A DNA stretch of 9,815 nt, from positions 1 through 9,815 of the forward strand of contig CANQTI010000059.1 in the NCBI GenBank assembly GCA_947626725.1, in the 5' to 3' direction. The stretch is from an uncultured Eisenbergiella sp. (GTDB lineage: Bacteria; Bacillota; Clostridia; Lachnospirales; Lachnospiraceae). The notes beneath the pieces were generated by a model. That model had not been told where the DNA came from. It saw nothing but the letters and a program-made list of their open reading frames with translations, and did not search any database. This document shows positions 1 to 5,931 of this stretch, one piece after another (the stretch's first letter is position 1; each line of letters opens with the position of its first letter). A program made the position numbers and the translations under genes.

Positions 1-708
1 ATTTCCCTTTTCCTTGTGAACAATCCGTGGGGATATGTAATGGCGGCGGCCTTTCTGGCGGTCTGTATCCGCCTTTCCCATGTACCGTTTCGTTACATGG
101 TCAAGGGAATGCGGGCAATTTTGTTCCTCTTGCTGTTCGCCCTGATATTCAATCTTTTTCTCACGCCCGGGACGCCGGTGGTTCGCTTCTGGAAGCTGAC
201 GGTCACGAAGGAGGGAATCCGGATGGCCGTGCAGATCGCGGTCCGTCTGGTCCTGCTGATCGTTGGCTCTTCTCTGATGACGCTGACCACAACGCCGAAC
301 CATTTGACGGATGGGCTGGAAAGCCTGATGAAGCCGCTGAAAAAACTGAGAGTACCGGTGCATGAGGTCGCGATGATGATGTCCATTGCCCTGCGTTTTA
401 TTCCTATTTTAATGGAAGAAACGGATAAGATCATGAAGGCGCAGATCGCCAGAGGCGCGGATTTTGAGAGCGGGAACCTGATCCAGAGAGCGAAGGCCAT
501 GGTGCCCCTTCTGGTGCCGCTTTTTATTGCCGCGTTCCGGCGGGCGAACGATCTGGCGCTGGCCATGGAGGCGCGCTGCTACCGGGGAGGAGAAGGACGG
601 ACGAAAATGAAGCCGTTGGTCTATCAGCGCCGTGACTACATGGCTTATGCGGTGCTTCTTCTTTATTTTGCGGCCGTTATCGTGATAGGGAGGATCTTGC
701 CGATATGA
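1..708 (+). CDS. ecfT: Energy-coupling factor transporter transmembrane protein EcfT (5' partial)
   Basis: This is the membrane T subunit of an ECF-type vitamin/micronutrient importer. It couples the EcfA ATPases to exchangeable substrate-binding S components. The frame is open from base 1, and the first residues (ISLFLVNNPWGY) are internal family sequence, so I treat the gene as truncated by the window edge and not as starting at the in-frame GTG at 16. 235 residues are visible, against about 265 in the family. Hydrophobic helices are evident (VRLVLLIVGSSLM, AVLLLYFAAVIVIG). The two cytoplasmic coupling motifs are seen as ARG in QIARGADF and a variant ARC in MEARCYRGG; in the family the Ala-Arg-Gly motifs contact the ATPases. 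The stop overlaps the truA start (ATGA), so the two genes are translationally coupled. In Bacillota the ATPase genes ecfA1/ecfA2 usually lie just upstream. Confidence 0.93.
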   Translation: MSLFLVNNPWGYVMAAAFLAVCIRLSHVPFRYMVKGMRAILFLLLFALIFNLFLTPGTPVVRFWKLTVTKEGIRMAVQIAVRLVLLIVGSSLMTLTTTPNHLTDGLESLMKPLKKLRVPVHEVAMMMSIALRFIPILMEETDKIMKAQIARGADFESGNLIQRAKAMVPLLVPLFIAAFRRANDLALAMEARCYRGGEGRTKMKPLVYQRRDYMAYAVLLLYFAAVIVIGRILPI

Positions 709-1658
709 CAGCAGAACAGCGAACAGGGACCGCGGGCGGTGGGGCTGTGACGGGATCTGCAAGGGACGTATCTGCGCCGGAGACCGCGGGCAGTGCGGCT
801 GCGCCGAAGGCCGCAAGGGACGTATCTGCGCCGGAGACTGCAGGCGGTGGGGTTGTGACGGGATCTGCGAGGGACGTATCTGCGCCGGAGACCGCAGGCA
901 GTGTGCGGCGACGCATCCGCTTGATGGTGGCCTACGACGGCACGGCGTACAACGGCTGGCAGTACCAGCCCAACGGTGTCACCATTGAGGAAACGCTGAA
1001 TCGGGCGCTTTTTTCGCTGACCGGGGAGAAGACGGAGGTGATCGGTGCCAGCCGCACGGATGCGGGCGTACATGCGCGCTGCAATTATGCCGTTTTTGAC
1101 ACGGGGATGCGGATGGACGCTTCCAAATTTGCCTATGCCCTGAATCAGCGGCTGCCGGAGGATATTCGGGTGCGGCGGTCTGAGGAGGTGGCCCCAGGCT
1201 GGCATCCCAGACGCTGCCGGAGCATAAAGACCTATGAATACCTGATCTATGATGACGAATTTCCGGACCCGCTGAACCGGCTGTATGCGCATTTCACTTA
1301 TTCGCATCCAGACGTCGGCAAAATGCAGCAGGCCGCCGCATATCTTGTGGGAGAGCACGATTTCAAAAGCTTCTGCAGCATCCACACCCAAGCGGAGAGC
1401 ACGGTGCGCACGGTCACGGAGCTGACGGTGGAACAGGAGGGCCCCCTGATTCGTATACGGATCTCTGGAAACGGTTTTTTATACAATATGGTCCGCATCA
1501 TTGTGGGAACGCTGCTGGAAGTGGGGAACGGAAAATACCCGCCGGAAAGCGTGGCAAAGATTCTGGAGGCGCGGGACCGGAAGGCGGCCGGCCCCACGGC
1601 CCCCGCCCGGGGTCTGACGCTGGCGGACTATCGGTTTCTGCAGGAGGAGCCGCGCTGA
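705..1658 (+). CDS. truA: tRNA pseudouridine synthase A with repetitive N-terminal extension
   Basis: TruA converts uridines 38-40 in the anticodon arm of many tRNAs to pseudouridine. The core begins near residue 67 (RRRIRLMVAYDGTAYNGWQ). It contains the catalytic motif SRTDAGVHA with the nucleophile Asp at residue 119, and later family blocks such as HDFKSFCS and GNGFLYNMVRIIVGTLLEVG. The 317 residues exceed the usual 245-270 because of about 66 extra N-terminal residues built from 18-residue repeats (ARDVSAPETAG plus a variable part). I keep the start at 705: it overlaps the ecfT stop as ATGA and has an AGGGAGGA ribosome site about 10 bases upstream. A GTG at 903 would give a standard-length protein and remains possible as a second start. 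The extension is small-residue-rich, probably disordered, and unlike anything I know in TruA. Confidence 0.93.
   Translation: MTAEQRTGTAGGGAVTGSARDVSAPETAGSAAAPKAARDVSAPETAGGGVVTGSARDVSAPETAGSVRRRIRLMVAYDGTAYNGWQYQPNGVTIEETLNRALFSLTGEKTEVIGASRTDAGVHARCNYAVFDTGMRMDASKFAYALNQRLPEDIRVRRSEEVAPGWHPRRCRSIKTYEYLIYDDEFPDPLNRLYAHFTYSHPDVGKMQQAAAYLVGEHDFKSFCSIHTQAESTVRTVTELTVEQEGPLIRIRISGNGFLYNMVRIIVGTLLEVGNGKYPPESVAKILEARDRKAAGPTAPARGLTLADYRFLQEEPR
729..902 (+). repeat. 54-bp tandem repeat inside the 5' end of truA
   Basis: The segment AAGGGACGTATCTGCGCC recurs at 761, 815 and 869 (last copy GAGGGACG), an exact 54-bp period. A half unit (GGCGGTGGGG, then TGTGACGGGATCTGC) occurs at about 733 and again 108 bp later at about 841. 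The period is a multiple of three, so the reading frame stays open and each unit encodes 18 residues (ARDVSAPETAG plus seven variable). Units differ at a few positions. This looks like coding minisatellite expansion by slippage or unequal exchange. Confidence 0.9.
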
Positions 1659-1740
1659 TCTGTCGGATCGGTTTTGTCCGCAGCAGGCCATTTTGGCCGA
1701 CAGACGGCGTTGTCCGCAGCAAGCTGTTTTTCCCTGACAG
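1659..1740 (+). repeat. Nested hairpin and 36-bp direct repeat downstream of truA
   Basis: TCTGTCGG (1659-1666) is the exact inverse of CCGACAGA (1697-1704), starting right after the truA stop. Inside it, GGCC-ATTTTG-related arms (1686-1689 and 1695-1698) form a second stem. TTGTCCGCAGCA occurs at 1674-1685 and again at 1710-1721, a 36-bp spacing, with similar sequence ending in GACAG after both copies. The hairpin could slow or end transcription from ecfT-truA, but there is no clear T-run directly after the stem, so the terminator role is only a guess. Confidence 0.45.
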
Positions 1741-1775
1741 GTCCGGTTGACTTTCCCCGGACCCCGTGCTAGTAT
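1740..1775 (+). promoter_or_regulatory. Sigma-A-type promoter with -35 inside an inverted repeat
   Basis: TTGACT (1747-1752) and TAGTAT (1770-1775) are separated by 17 bp. The -35 lies in the loop of a perfect 7-bp inverted repeat, GGTCCGG (1740-1746) and CCGGACC (1757-1763). The expected start is near 1782, which leaves a short leader before the ATG at 1811. The placement fits an operator that blocks polymerase; the regulator is unknown. Confidence 0.65.
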
Positions 1776-1810
1776 TAATTAAATTTCAGAAAAGCGGAGG
1801 GAACTGATAT

Positions 1811-3721
1811 ATGGCAGTTACACCGGAGGCCGTATCGGCCTATGAAAAAGCATGGCGCATGGGCAAGCGGGAAGATGAACCCATGGAGGCGCTGGATGAT
1901 ATATTGAAGGAAAAGAAGATTTCGGCGACGAGGGAAATTTCGCTGGGCCTGGTCCAGATCCCCATTGACCAGATCGCGGGAACTAAGACTGCAGGGCGGA
2001 GCGCGGCGTTCAGCAAAGGCTTTTATCCGCTGCTGGAGCCGGGGACGGAATTCGCGTATAAATGGTGTTCTCTGTGCGGATCGCATATGAAGGAGGGAAT
2101 TCGGGACCCGATCAAGGCCTATGAATTCATGAACAAATTTTATGTGGAGGAGGGGAACAAACGGGTCAGCGTCCTCAAATATTTCGGCGCCGTATCCATT
2201 CCCGGCATGGTCACGCGGATCGTGCCCCCCTGGTCTGACGACAGGGAGACCCGCACATACTATGCGTTCATGGAATTTTACAATCTGTCCAGGATCAATT
2301 ATATCTGGTTTTCCCATGAAAACAGCTTTGAGAGACTGCAGAAGCTGGTGGGGAAACGGCCTGACGAGGTCTGGACCGATGACGATCGGATCGAGTTCAG
2401 CGGCACATACTCCCGTTTTCTGATCGAGTTCGAGGCGCAGGGCGGGAAAAAACTGTCCATCACGCCTGGCGATGCGTTTCTTTTTTTCATCGGGATTTAT
2501 GATTACAAGACGCTGTCAAATATGACTACAGCGGAGATTCGGGAAAAGATGCAGAAAAGCTGGGAAGAGTTCAAGCTGCTGACCACCGACGACCCGCTGG
2601 AGCTGCAGATGTCGCCTGCGGAAGGCAGTGCGGTGAAGAAGAACATTTTCGCGCGGCTGATCCCGGCCAGCGCTGAGAAGGTGAACGTGGCTTTTCTCCA
2701 CGAGCGCACGGCGGAGACTTCCGACTGGACCTATGCCCATGAATTGGGACGCCTGCATCTGCAGGAGACTTTTGAGGAGCAGATCAGCACGACCTGCTAT
2801 GAGAACGTGACGGAGGAGAACGCGGACAGCGTGCTGGAAAAGGCCATTGCGGACGGCAACAACCTGATTTTCACCACTGCGCCGACGCTGCTGATGGCCA
2901 GTCTTCGCGCCGCCATTGATCATCCGGAGGTAAAAATTCTGAACTGTTCGCTGAATACGTCCCACCGCCGCGTGCGTACCTATTATGCGCGGATGTATGA
3001 GGCGAAATTCCTGATGGGTGCCATTGCGGGTGCCATGTCCGAGAACGGCCGTCTGGGATATCTGGCCGATTATCCGATCTTCGGTGCCATAGCCAGCATC
3101 AACGCCTTTGCGCTGGGCGCCAAAATGGTGAATCCCCGGGCGAAGGTCTATCTGGAATGGTCCACGCTGCGGGACCATGATCCGGAAGAGACTTTCCGGC
3201 GCAATGAGGTTACGGTCATTTCCGGACAGGATATGCTGGCGCCGGGGCAGGGAGCGCGTCGTTTCGGACTGTATCGGCCGTCGGATACCATGCCCGTGAA
3301 CCTGGCGATGCCTGTCTGGCACTGGGGCAAGTTCTACGAAAAGATGATCCGCAATATCATGGACGGCACATGGAAGTTTGACAACGCTTCCACGGAAACG
3401 AAGGGCCTGAATTACTGGTGGGGCATGTCCGCAGGCATCGTGGATGTTTTCTGCTCGCATAACCTGCCCATCGGGACCGTGCGTCTGATCGACCTTCTGA
3501 AGAACACGATCTGCCGGGATGACTTTGAGCCTTTTTCCGGCGTGCTGTATTCGCAGAAGGGTGTCGTACAGATGGACGCGAACAGGGTACTGAGCCCGGA
3601 AGAGATCATCGAGATGGACTGGCTGGCGGAAAATGTGATCGGCTCGATCCCGGAGCCGGAGGAATTGATCGACAAGGCGAAGCCGGTGGTGGATCTGCAG
3701 GGAATTGACGATAAAAACTGA
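1811..3721 (+). CDS. Cytosolic fusion protein: ParB/sulfiredoxin-like N-terminal half and BMP/PnrA-type ligand-binding half
   Basis: 636 residues; ATG with GGAGGGA about 9 bases upstream. Residues about 290-590 match the basic membrane protein (BMP, PnrA/Med) periplasmic-binding fold: a first strand VNVAFLHERT, the hallmark segment AKFLMGAIAGAM at about 398-409 followed by GRLGYLADYPI, then NAFALGAKMVNPRAKVY. PnrA proteins bind purine nucleosides for ABC import, but this protein has no signal peptide or lipobox, so it should be cytoplasmic and act as a sensor, not a transporter receptor. The N-terminal half has IPIDQI at 50-55, GIRDPIKAYE at 96-105 and FYVEEGNKRVSVLKYFGA at 110-127. This arrangement recalls ParB/Srx domains (the GN-x-R signature before a helix), though that is my inference. 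A CSLC pair sits at 86-89. A phosphoesterase gene follows after 17 bp, probably in one operon. The ligand and activity are unknown. Confidence 0.8.
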   Translation: MAVTPEAVSAYEKAWRMGKREDEPMEALDDILKEKKISATREISLGLVQIPIDQIAGTKTAGRSAAFSKGFYPLLEPGTEFAYKWCSLCGSHMKEGIRDPIKAYEFMNKFYVEEGNKRVSVLKYFGAVSIPGMVTRIVPPWSDDRETRTYYAFMEFYNLSRINYIWFSHENSFERLQKLVGKRPDEVWTDDDRIEFSGTYSRFLIEFEAQGGKKLSITPGDAFLFFIGIYDYKTLSNMTTAEIREKMQKSWEEFKLLTTDDPLELQMSPAEGSAVKKNIFARLIPASAEKVNVAFLHERTAETSDWTYAHELGRLHLQETFEEQISTTCYENVTEENADSVLEKAIADGNNLIFTTAPTLLMASLRAAIDHPEVKILNCSLNTSHRRVRTYYARMYEAKFLMGAIAGAMSENGRLGYLADYPIFGAIASINAFALGAKMVNPRAKVYLEWSTLRDHDPEETFRRNEVTVISGQDMLAPGQGARRFGLYRPSDTMPVNLAMPVWHWGKFYEKMIRNIMDGTWKFDNASTETKGLNYWWGMSAGIVDVFCSHNLPIGTVRLIDLLKNTICRDDFEPFSGVLYSQKGVVQMDANRVLSPEEIIEMDWLAENVIGSIPEPEELIDKAKPVVDLQGIDDKN

Positions 3722-3738
3722 CTGGAGAACGGCGCTCT

Positions 3739-4359
3739 ATGAAAATTCTGGCGATTGGTGACGAGGAATCCAAGCTCTTTTGGGATTATTATGAACCGGG
3801 GATGTTCGACGGCATTGATCTGATCCTCTCCAGCGGAGATTTGGATCCCCGGTATCTCTCCTTTATCGCCACCTTCGCCCATGCGCCGGTGCTCTATGTC
3901 TGCGGGAACCATGACGACAAGTATGAACAAATTCCTCCGGACGGCTGTATCTGTATCGACGACGATATCTATGTGCACGATGGGATCCGCATTCTGGGAC
4001 TGGGCGGTTCCATGCGCTACCGTCCGGGCGGGAACCAGTTTACGGAGCGCGAAATGGCGAAGCGGGTGCGACGTTTATTTTTCAAACTGTTGTACTACCG
4101 GGGGTTCGATATCCTGCTCACTCATGCGCCCGCTTTTCAGCTGAACGACGGACGGGATCTGCCCCATCAGGGCTTTCGGGTATTCCGGACCCTGATGGAC
4201 AAGTATCATCCCCGTTTTTTCATCCACGGGCACGTGCACATGACCTACGGACGGCAGCACAAGCGGTACGATCAGTACGGGCAGACGCACATCATCAACG
4301 CCTACGAGAAGTGCATTTTCGATTATGAGGACGAAAACCTGAAGGATCACATACGGTGA
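3739..4359 (+). CDS. Calcineurin-like metallophosphoesterase (YfcE/MJ0936-like size)
   Basis: 206 residues; a two-metal phosphoesterase. Motifs in order are IGDEES (D8), SSGDLD (D34), CGNHDD (N57, H58), LTHAP (H129) and HGHVH (H165, H167), which cover the metal ligands of the family. Motif I normally reads D-x-H; here it is D8-E-E10, so the second ligand is Glu in place of His. This may alter metal choice or simply mark a subfamily. The remaining motifs are intact, so it should be an active enzyme. The substrate cannot be told from sequence; small relatives include phosphodiesterases. It begins 17 bp after the BMP-fusion stop with a GGAGA site, so the two probably share the promoter at 1747-1775. 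The pairing suggests the fusion protein senses a metabolite related to the enzyme's substrate, which is inference. Confidence 0.88.
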   Translation: MKILAIGDEESKLFWDYYEPGMFDGIDLILSSGDLDPRYLSFIATFAHAPVLYVCGNHDDKYEQIPPDGCICIDDDIYVHDGIRILGLGGSMRYRPGGNQFTEREMAKRVRRLFFKLLYYRGFDILLTHAPAFQLNDGRDLPHQGFRVFRTLMDKYHPRFFIHGHVHMTYGRQHKRYDQYGQTHIINAYEKCIFDYEDENLKDHIR

Positions 4360-4606
4360 CCGCGGCAGCAGCCGGGCCGCCAGAAGGGCTCCAGACAGCC
4401 GGAAAGGGCCGCCGCCCGTGCGCATTCCTTTTCCGGACACGCTCGCGCTCGAGAAAAACGCAGCGGTGCTAAATTCAGCTTCGCCCGAAGGGCTCGCTTC
4501 ATTAAGCACCGGCGTTTTTCTAACGGTCCGGGAAAATGGAATGCGCACGGACGGCGGCCCTTTCCGGCTGTCTGGAGCCCTTCTGGCGGCCCGGCTGTTG
4601 CCGCGG
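4360..4606. repeat. 247-nt near-perfect long inverted repeat (hairpin)
   Basis: The outer arms 4360-4428 and 4538-4606 are complementary at 67 of 69 positions (one exception would be a G-U pair in RNA). The pairing resumes inward: AGAAAAACGC (4452-4461) with GCGTTTTTCT (4512-4521), then CGGTGCT (4464-4470) with AGCACCG (4505-4511). The apex is a small stem, GCCC-GAA-GGGC (4483-4493). The left arm starts one base after the phosphoesterase stop. No gene is convincing inside. The asymmetric insert of about 9 bases at 4441-4450 and scattered changes show the arms are diverging. It could be a non-autonomous palindromic repeat, or a structured RNA element between operons. Confidence 0.92.
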
Positions 4607-4643
4607 ATCGGCGGAAAAAGTCTGCTTTTATGCGAAAAAATGA

Positions 4644-4672
4644 TTGACACGCGCGGATGCGTATAATATAAT
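4644..4672 (+). promoter_or_regulatory. Perfect-consensus promoter of the rplM-rpsI operon
   Basis: TTGACA (4644-4649), a 17-bp spacer and TATAAT (4667-4672) match the housekeeping sigma consensus at every position. A second TATAAT overlaps at 4662-4667 but would leave only a 12-bp spacer. Transcription should begin near 4679. Such strength fits a ribosomal protein operon and makes it independent of the genes upstream. Confidence 0.9.
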
Positions 4673-4678
4673 TGGAAA

Positions 4679-4855
4679 GTGTGGCGGCGCTTGAAATATT
4701 TCACCTGCCCCGGAGGAATGTTTTCAGGGACGCGCCATATTTGGACAGACCGCGTTGGCCGAAGGGCCTGCGCATTCGTTGAAGTGCATATCCGTTCAAA
4801 TCCCGGGACGGGCGTGCATACCGATTTTGACATGCAACCTGTATGGAGGTACACA
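4679..4855 (+). promoter_or_regulatory. Long structured 5' leader of rplM (candidate L13-type ribosomal protein leader)
   Basis: About 177 nt separate the predicted start from the rplM ATG. Pairings that can be seen: GGCGC (4686-4690) with GCGCC (4732-4736), and GGCC-GAAG-GGCC (4757-4768). Others are TTGAA (4779-4783) with TTCAA (4795-4799), and TGCAT (4815-4819) with ATGCA (4832-4836). ACCT (4837-4840) can pair with AGGT (4847-4850), which covers the GGAGG ribosome site. L13 autoregulatory leaders are known upstream of rplM in Bacillota, but I cannot confirm a covariance-model match. The leader is open in frame with rplM, which I take as chance. Confidence 0.5.
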
Positions 4856-5284
4856 ATGAAAACATTTATGGCTAATCCGGCTGAAATCGATAGAAAATGG
4901 TATGTGATAGACGCACAGGGCCAGACGCTCGGCCGTTTGGCATCCGAGGTGGCCAAGATTCTCAGAGGCAAGAATAAGCCTGTTTTCACCCCTCATGTGG
5001 ACACCGGCGATTATGTGATCGTGATCAACGCCGAGAAGATCCAGGTGACCGGCAAGAAGCTGAATCAGAAGATATATTATCATCATTCCGATTATGTGGG
5101 CGGCATGAGAGAGACCACCCTGAAGGAGAAACTGGCAAAGAAGCCCGAGCAGGTCATCGAGCTTGCGGTCAAGGGCATGCTTCCCAAGGGACCCTTAGGA
5201 AGACAGATGTTCACCAAGCTTCATGTGTATGCAGGCCCCGAGCACAAGCACGCGGCGCAGAAGCCTGAAGTTCTGACGCTTTGA
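4856..5284 (+). CDS. rplM: 50S ribosomal protein L13
   Basis: 142 residues, the normal length of L13, an early-assembly protein of the large subunit that binds 23S rRNA. Family signatures are visible: KWYVIDAQGQTLGRLASEVA near the start, DTGDYVIVINAEKIQVTG in the middle, and VKGMLPKGPLGRQMFTKLHVYAGPEHKH at the end. The start at 4856 is set by a GGAGG six bases upstream and by the conserved KTFMANP beginning; the longer in-frame opening upstream lies in the leader. rpsI follows after 32 bp, the widely conserved L13-S9 operon. Confidence 0.98.
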   Translation: MKTFMANPAEIDRKWYVIDAQGQTLGRLASEVAKILRGKNKPVFTPHVDTGDYVIVINAEKIQVTGKKLNQKIYYHHSDYVGGMRETTLKEKLAKKPEQVIELAVKGMLPKGPLGRQMFTKLHVYAGPEHKHAAQKPEVLTL

Positions 5285-5316
5285 TCTGAGGGAATCGAGA
5301 AGGAGGATACAGAGAA

Positions 5317-5712
5317 ATGGCTAATACAGCAAGATATTACGGAACAGGAAGAAGAAAGAGCTCCATCGCCAGAGTATATCTTATGCCCGGCAGCGGCAAT
5401 GTTACCGTGAATAAAAGAAACATTGACGATTACTTCGGCCTCGAGACCCTGAAGGTGATCGTTCGCCAGCCTCTTGTGGCAACCGATACCGTGGATAAGT
5501 TCGATGTGCTGGTGAATGTGAAAGGCGGCGGCTATACCGGTCAGGCCGGTGCGATCCGCCACGGCATCGCGAGAGCGCTCCTGGAAGCGGATGCCGATTA
5601 CAGGCCCATCCTGAAGAAGGCCGGTTATCTGACCCGCGATCCCCGTATGAAGGAGAGAAAGAAGTACGGTCTCAAAGCGGCCCGCCGCGCGCCGCAGTTC
5701 TCCAAGCGGTAG
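5317..5712 (+). CDS. rpsI: 30S ribosomal protein S9
   Basis: 131 residues, typical S9 of the small subunit, whose basic C-terminal tail reaches the P-site tRNA. Signatures are GTGRRKSSIARVYLMPG near the N-terminus, KGGGYTGQAGAIRHGIARAL in the middle, and the invariant ending RRAPQFSKR. An AGGAGG site at 5301-5306 gives a clear ATG at 5317. The gene is intact to its last codon although a mobile element follows; its 3' end or the terminator just behind it is the likely integration target. The 3' ends of ribosomal protein genes, including rpsI, are known ICE targets in Bacillota. Confidence 0.98.
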   Translation: MANTARYYGTGRRKSSIARVYLMPGSGNVTVNKRNIDDYFGLETLKVIVRQPLVATDTVDKFDVLVNVKGGGYTGQAGAIRHGIARALLEADADYRPILKKAGYLTRDPRMKERKKYGLKAARRAPQFSKR

Positions 5713-5737
5713 TTCAAAACCAAATATCAAAAATCCT

Positions 5738-5776
5738 GAAACCCTTGAAAATACAGTGCTTTCAAGGGTTTCTTTT
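5738..5776 (+). terminator. Intrinsic terminator of rplM-rpsI
   Basis: GAAACCCTTGAAA (5738-5750) pairs perfectly with TTTCAAGGGTTTC (5760-5772), 13 bp around a nine-base loop, followed by TTTTAT. It sits 25 bases past the rpsI stop. A-rich sequence in front gives it limited use for the opposite strand. Confidence 0.92.
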
Positions 5777-5825
5777 ATATCGGCGTTTGCTTTAGCTGAA
5801 ATAAATTGTGGTAATTTTTTTTAGG

Positions 5826-5855
5826 TAGCGCACGGATAGCGCACAAGAAGCACAC
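5826..5855 (+). repeat. Three 8-bp direct repeats at 11-bp spacing (candidate integrase arm sites)
   Basis: TAGCGCAC at 5826-5833 and 5837-5844, then AAGCACAC at 5848-5855. The exact 11-bp step puts the copies on one face of the helix. They lie between the presumed attachment core and the first gene of the element, where arm-type sites for the N-terminal domain of tyrosine integrases are expected. Confidence 0.55.
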
Positions 5856-5874
5856 AAAAACGATTAATATGCTA

Positions 5875-5903
5875 TTGTATCTTGCGCAAGACTTTTATAT
5901 AAT
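5875..5903 (+). promoter_or_regulatory. Promoter with palindromic operator in its spacer
   Basis: TTGTAT (5875-5880) and TATAAT (5898-5903) are 17 bp apart. The spacer begins with CTTGCGCAAG (5881-5890), a perfect 10-bp palindrome. It should drive the ribbon-helix-helix-like gene starting at 5932; the palindrome is a natural candidate for autorepression. Confidence 0.6.
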
Positions 5904-5931
5904 TGTCTCATTAAAGGAAAGGGGCGGTTTT

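Noticed and set aside
729..902. CRISPR-like array
   Set aside because: The 54-bp units are contiguous coding repeats with no unique spacers and no cas genes nearby.
663..1391. Long minus-strand open frames over truA
   Set aside because: They are kept open by the 54-bp repeat and high G+C; the plus strand has a clear TruA with catalytic motif.
2516..3460. 314-codon open frame on the minus strand under the BMP-fusion gene
   Set aside because: Low-complexity His/Arg-rich shadow of a well-supported gene, with no recognisable motif or ribosome site.
4418..4666. Plus-strand open frame of 82 codons in the gap before rplM
   Set aside because: It lies almost wholly inside the long inverted repeat and runs through the promoter; its N- and C-terminal parts reflect the two arms.
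4644..4667. Promoter using the first TATAAT at 4662
   Set aside because: The spacer to TTGACA would be 12 bp; the overlapping TATAAT at 4667 gives 17 bp.
4484..4775. Similarity between the hairpin apex (CCGAAGGGC and following) and the rplM leader at 4759-4785
   Set aside because: A shared GAA tetraloop-type stem and a few following bases are too short to claim common origin.
4679..4855. In-frame extension of rplM to 4679
   Set aside because: L13 is complete at 142 residues from 4856 with a strong ribosome site; the upstream part is leader RNA.
4075..4989. 304-codon minus-strand open frame crossing the hairpin, promoter and rplM start
   Set aside because: It overlaps three well-supported features and has no family resemblance.
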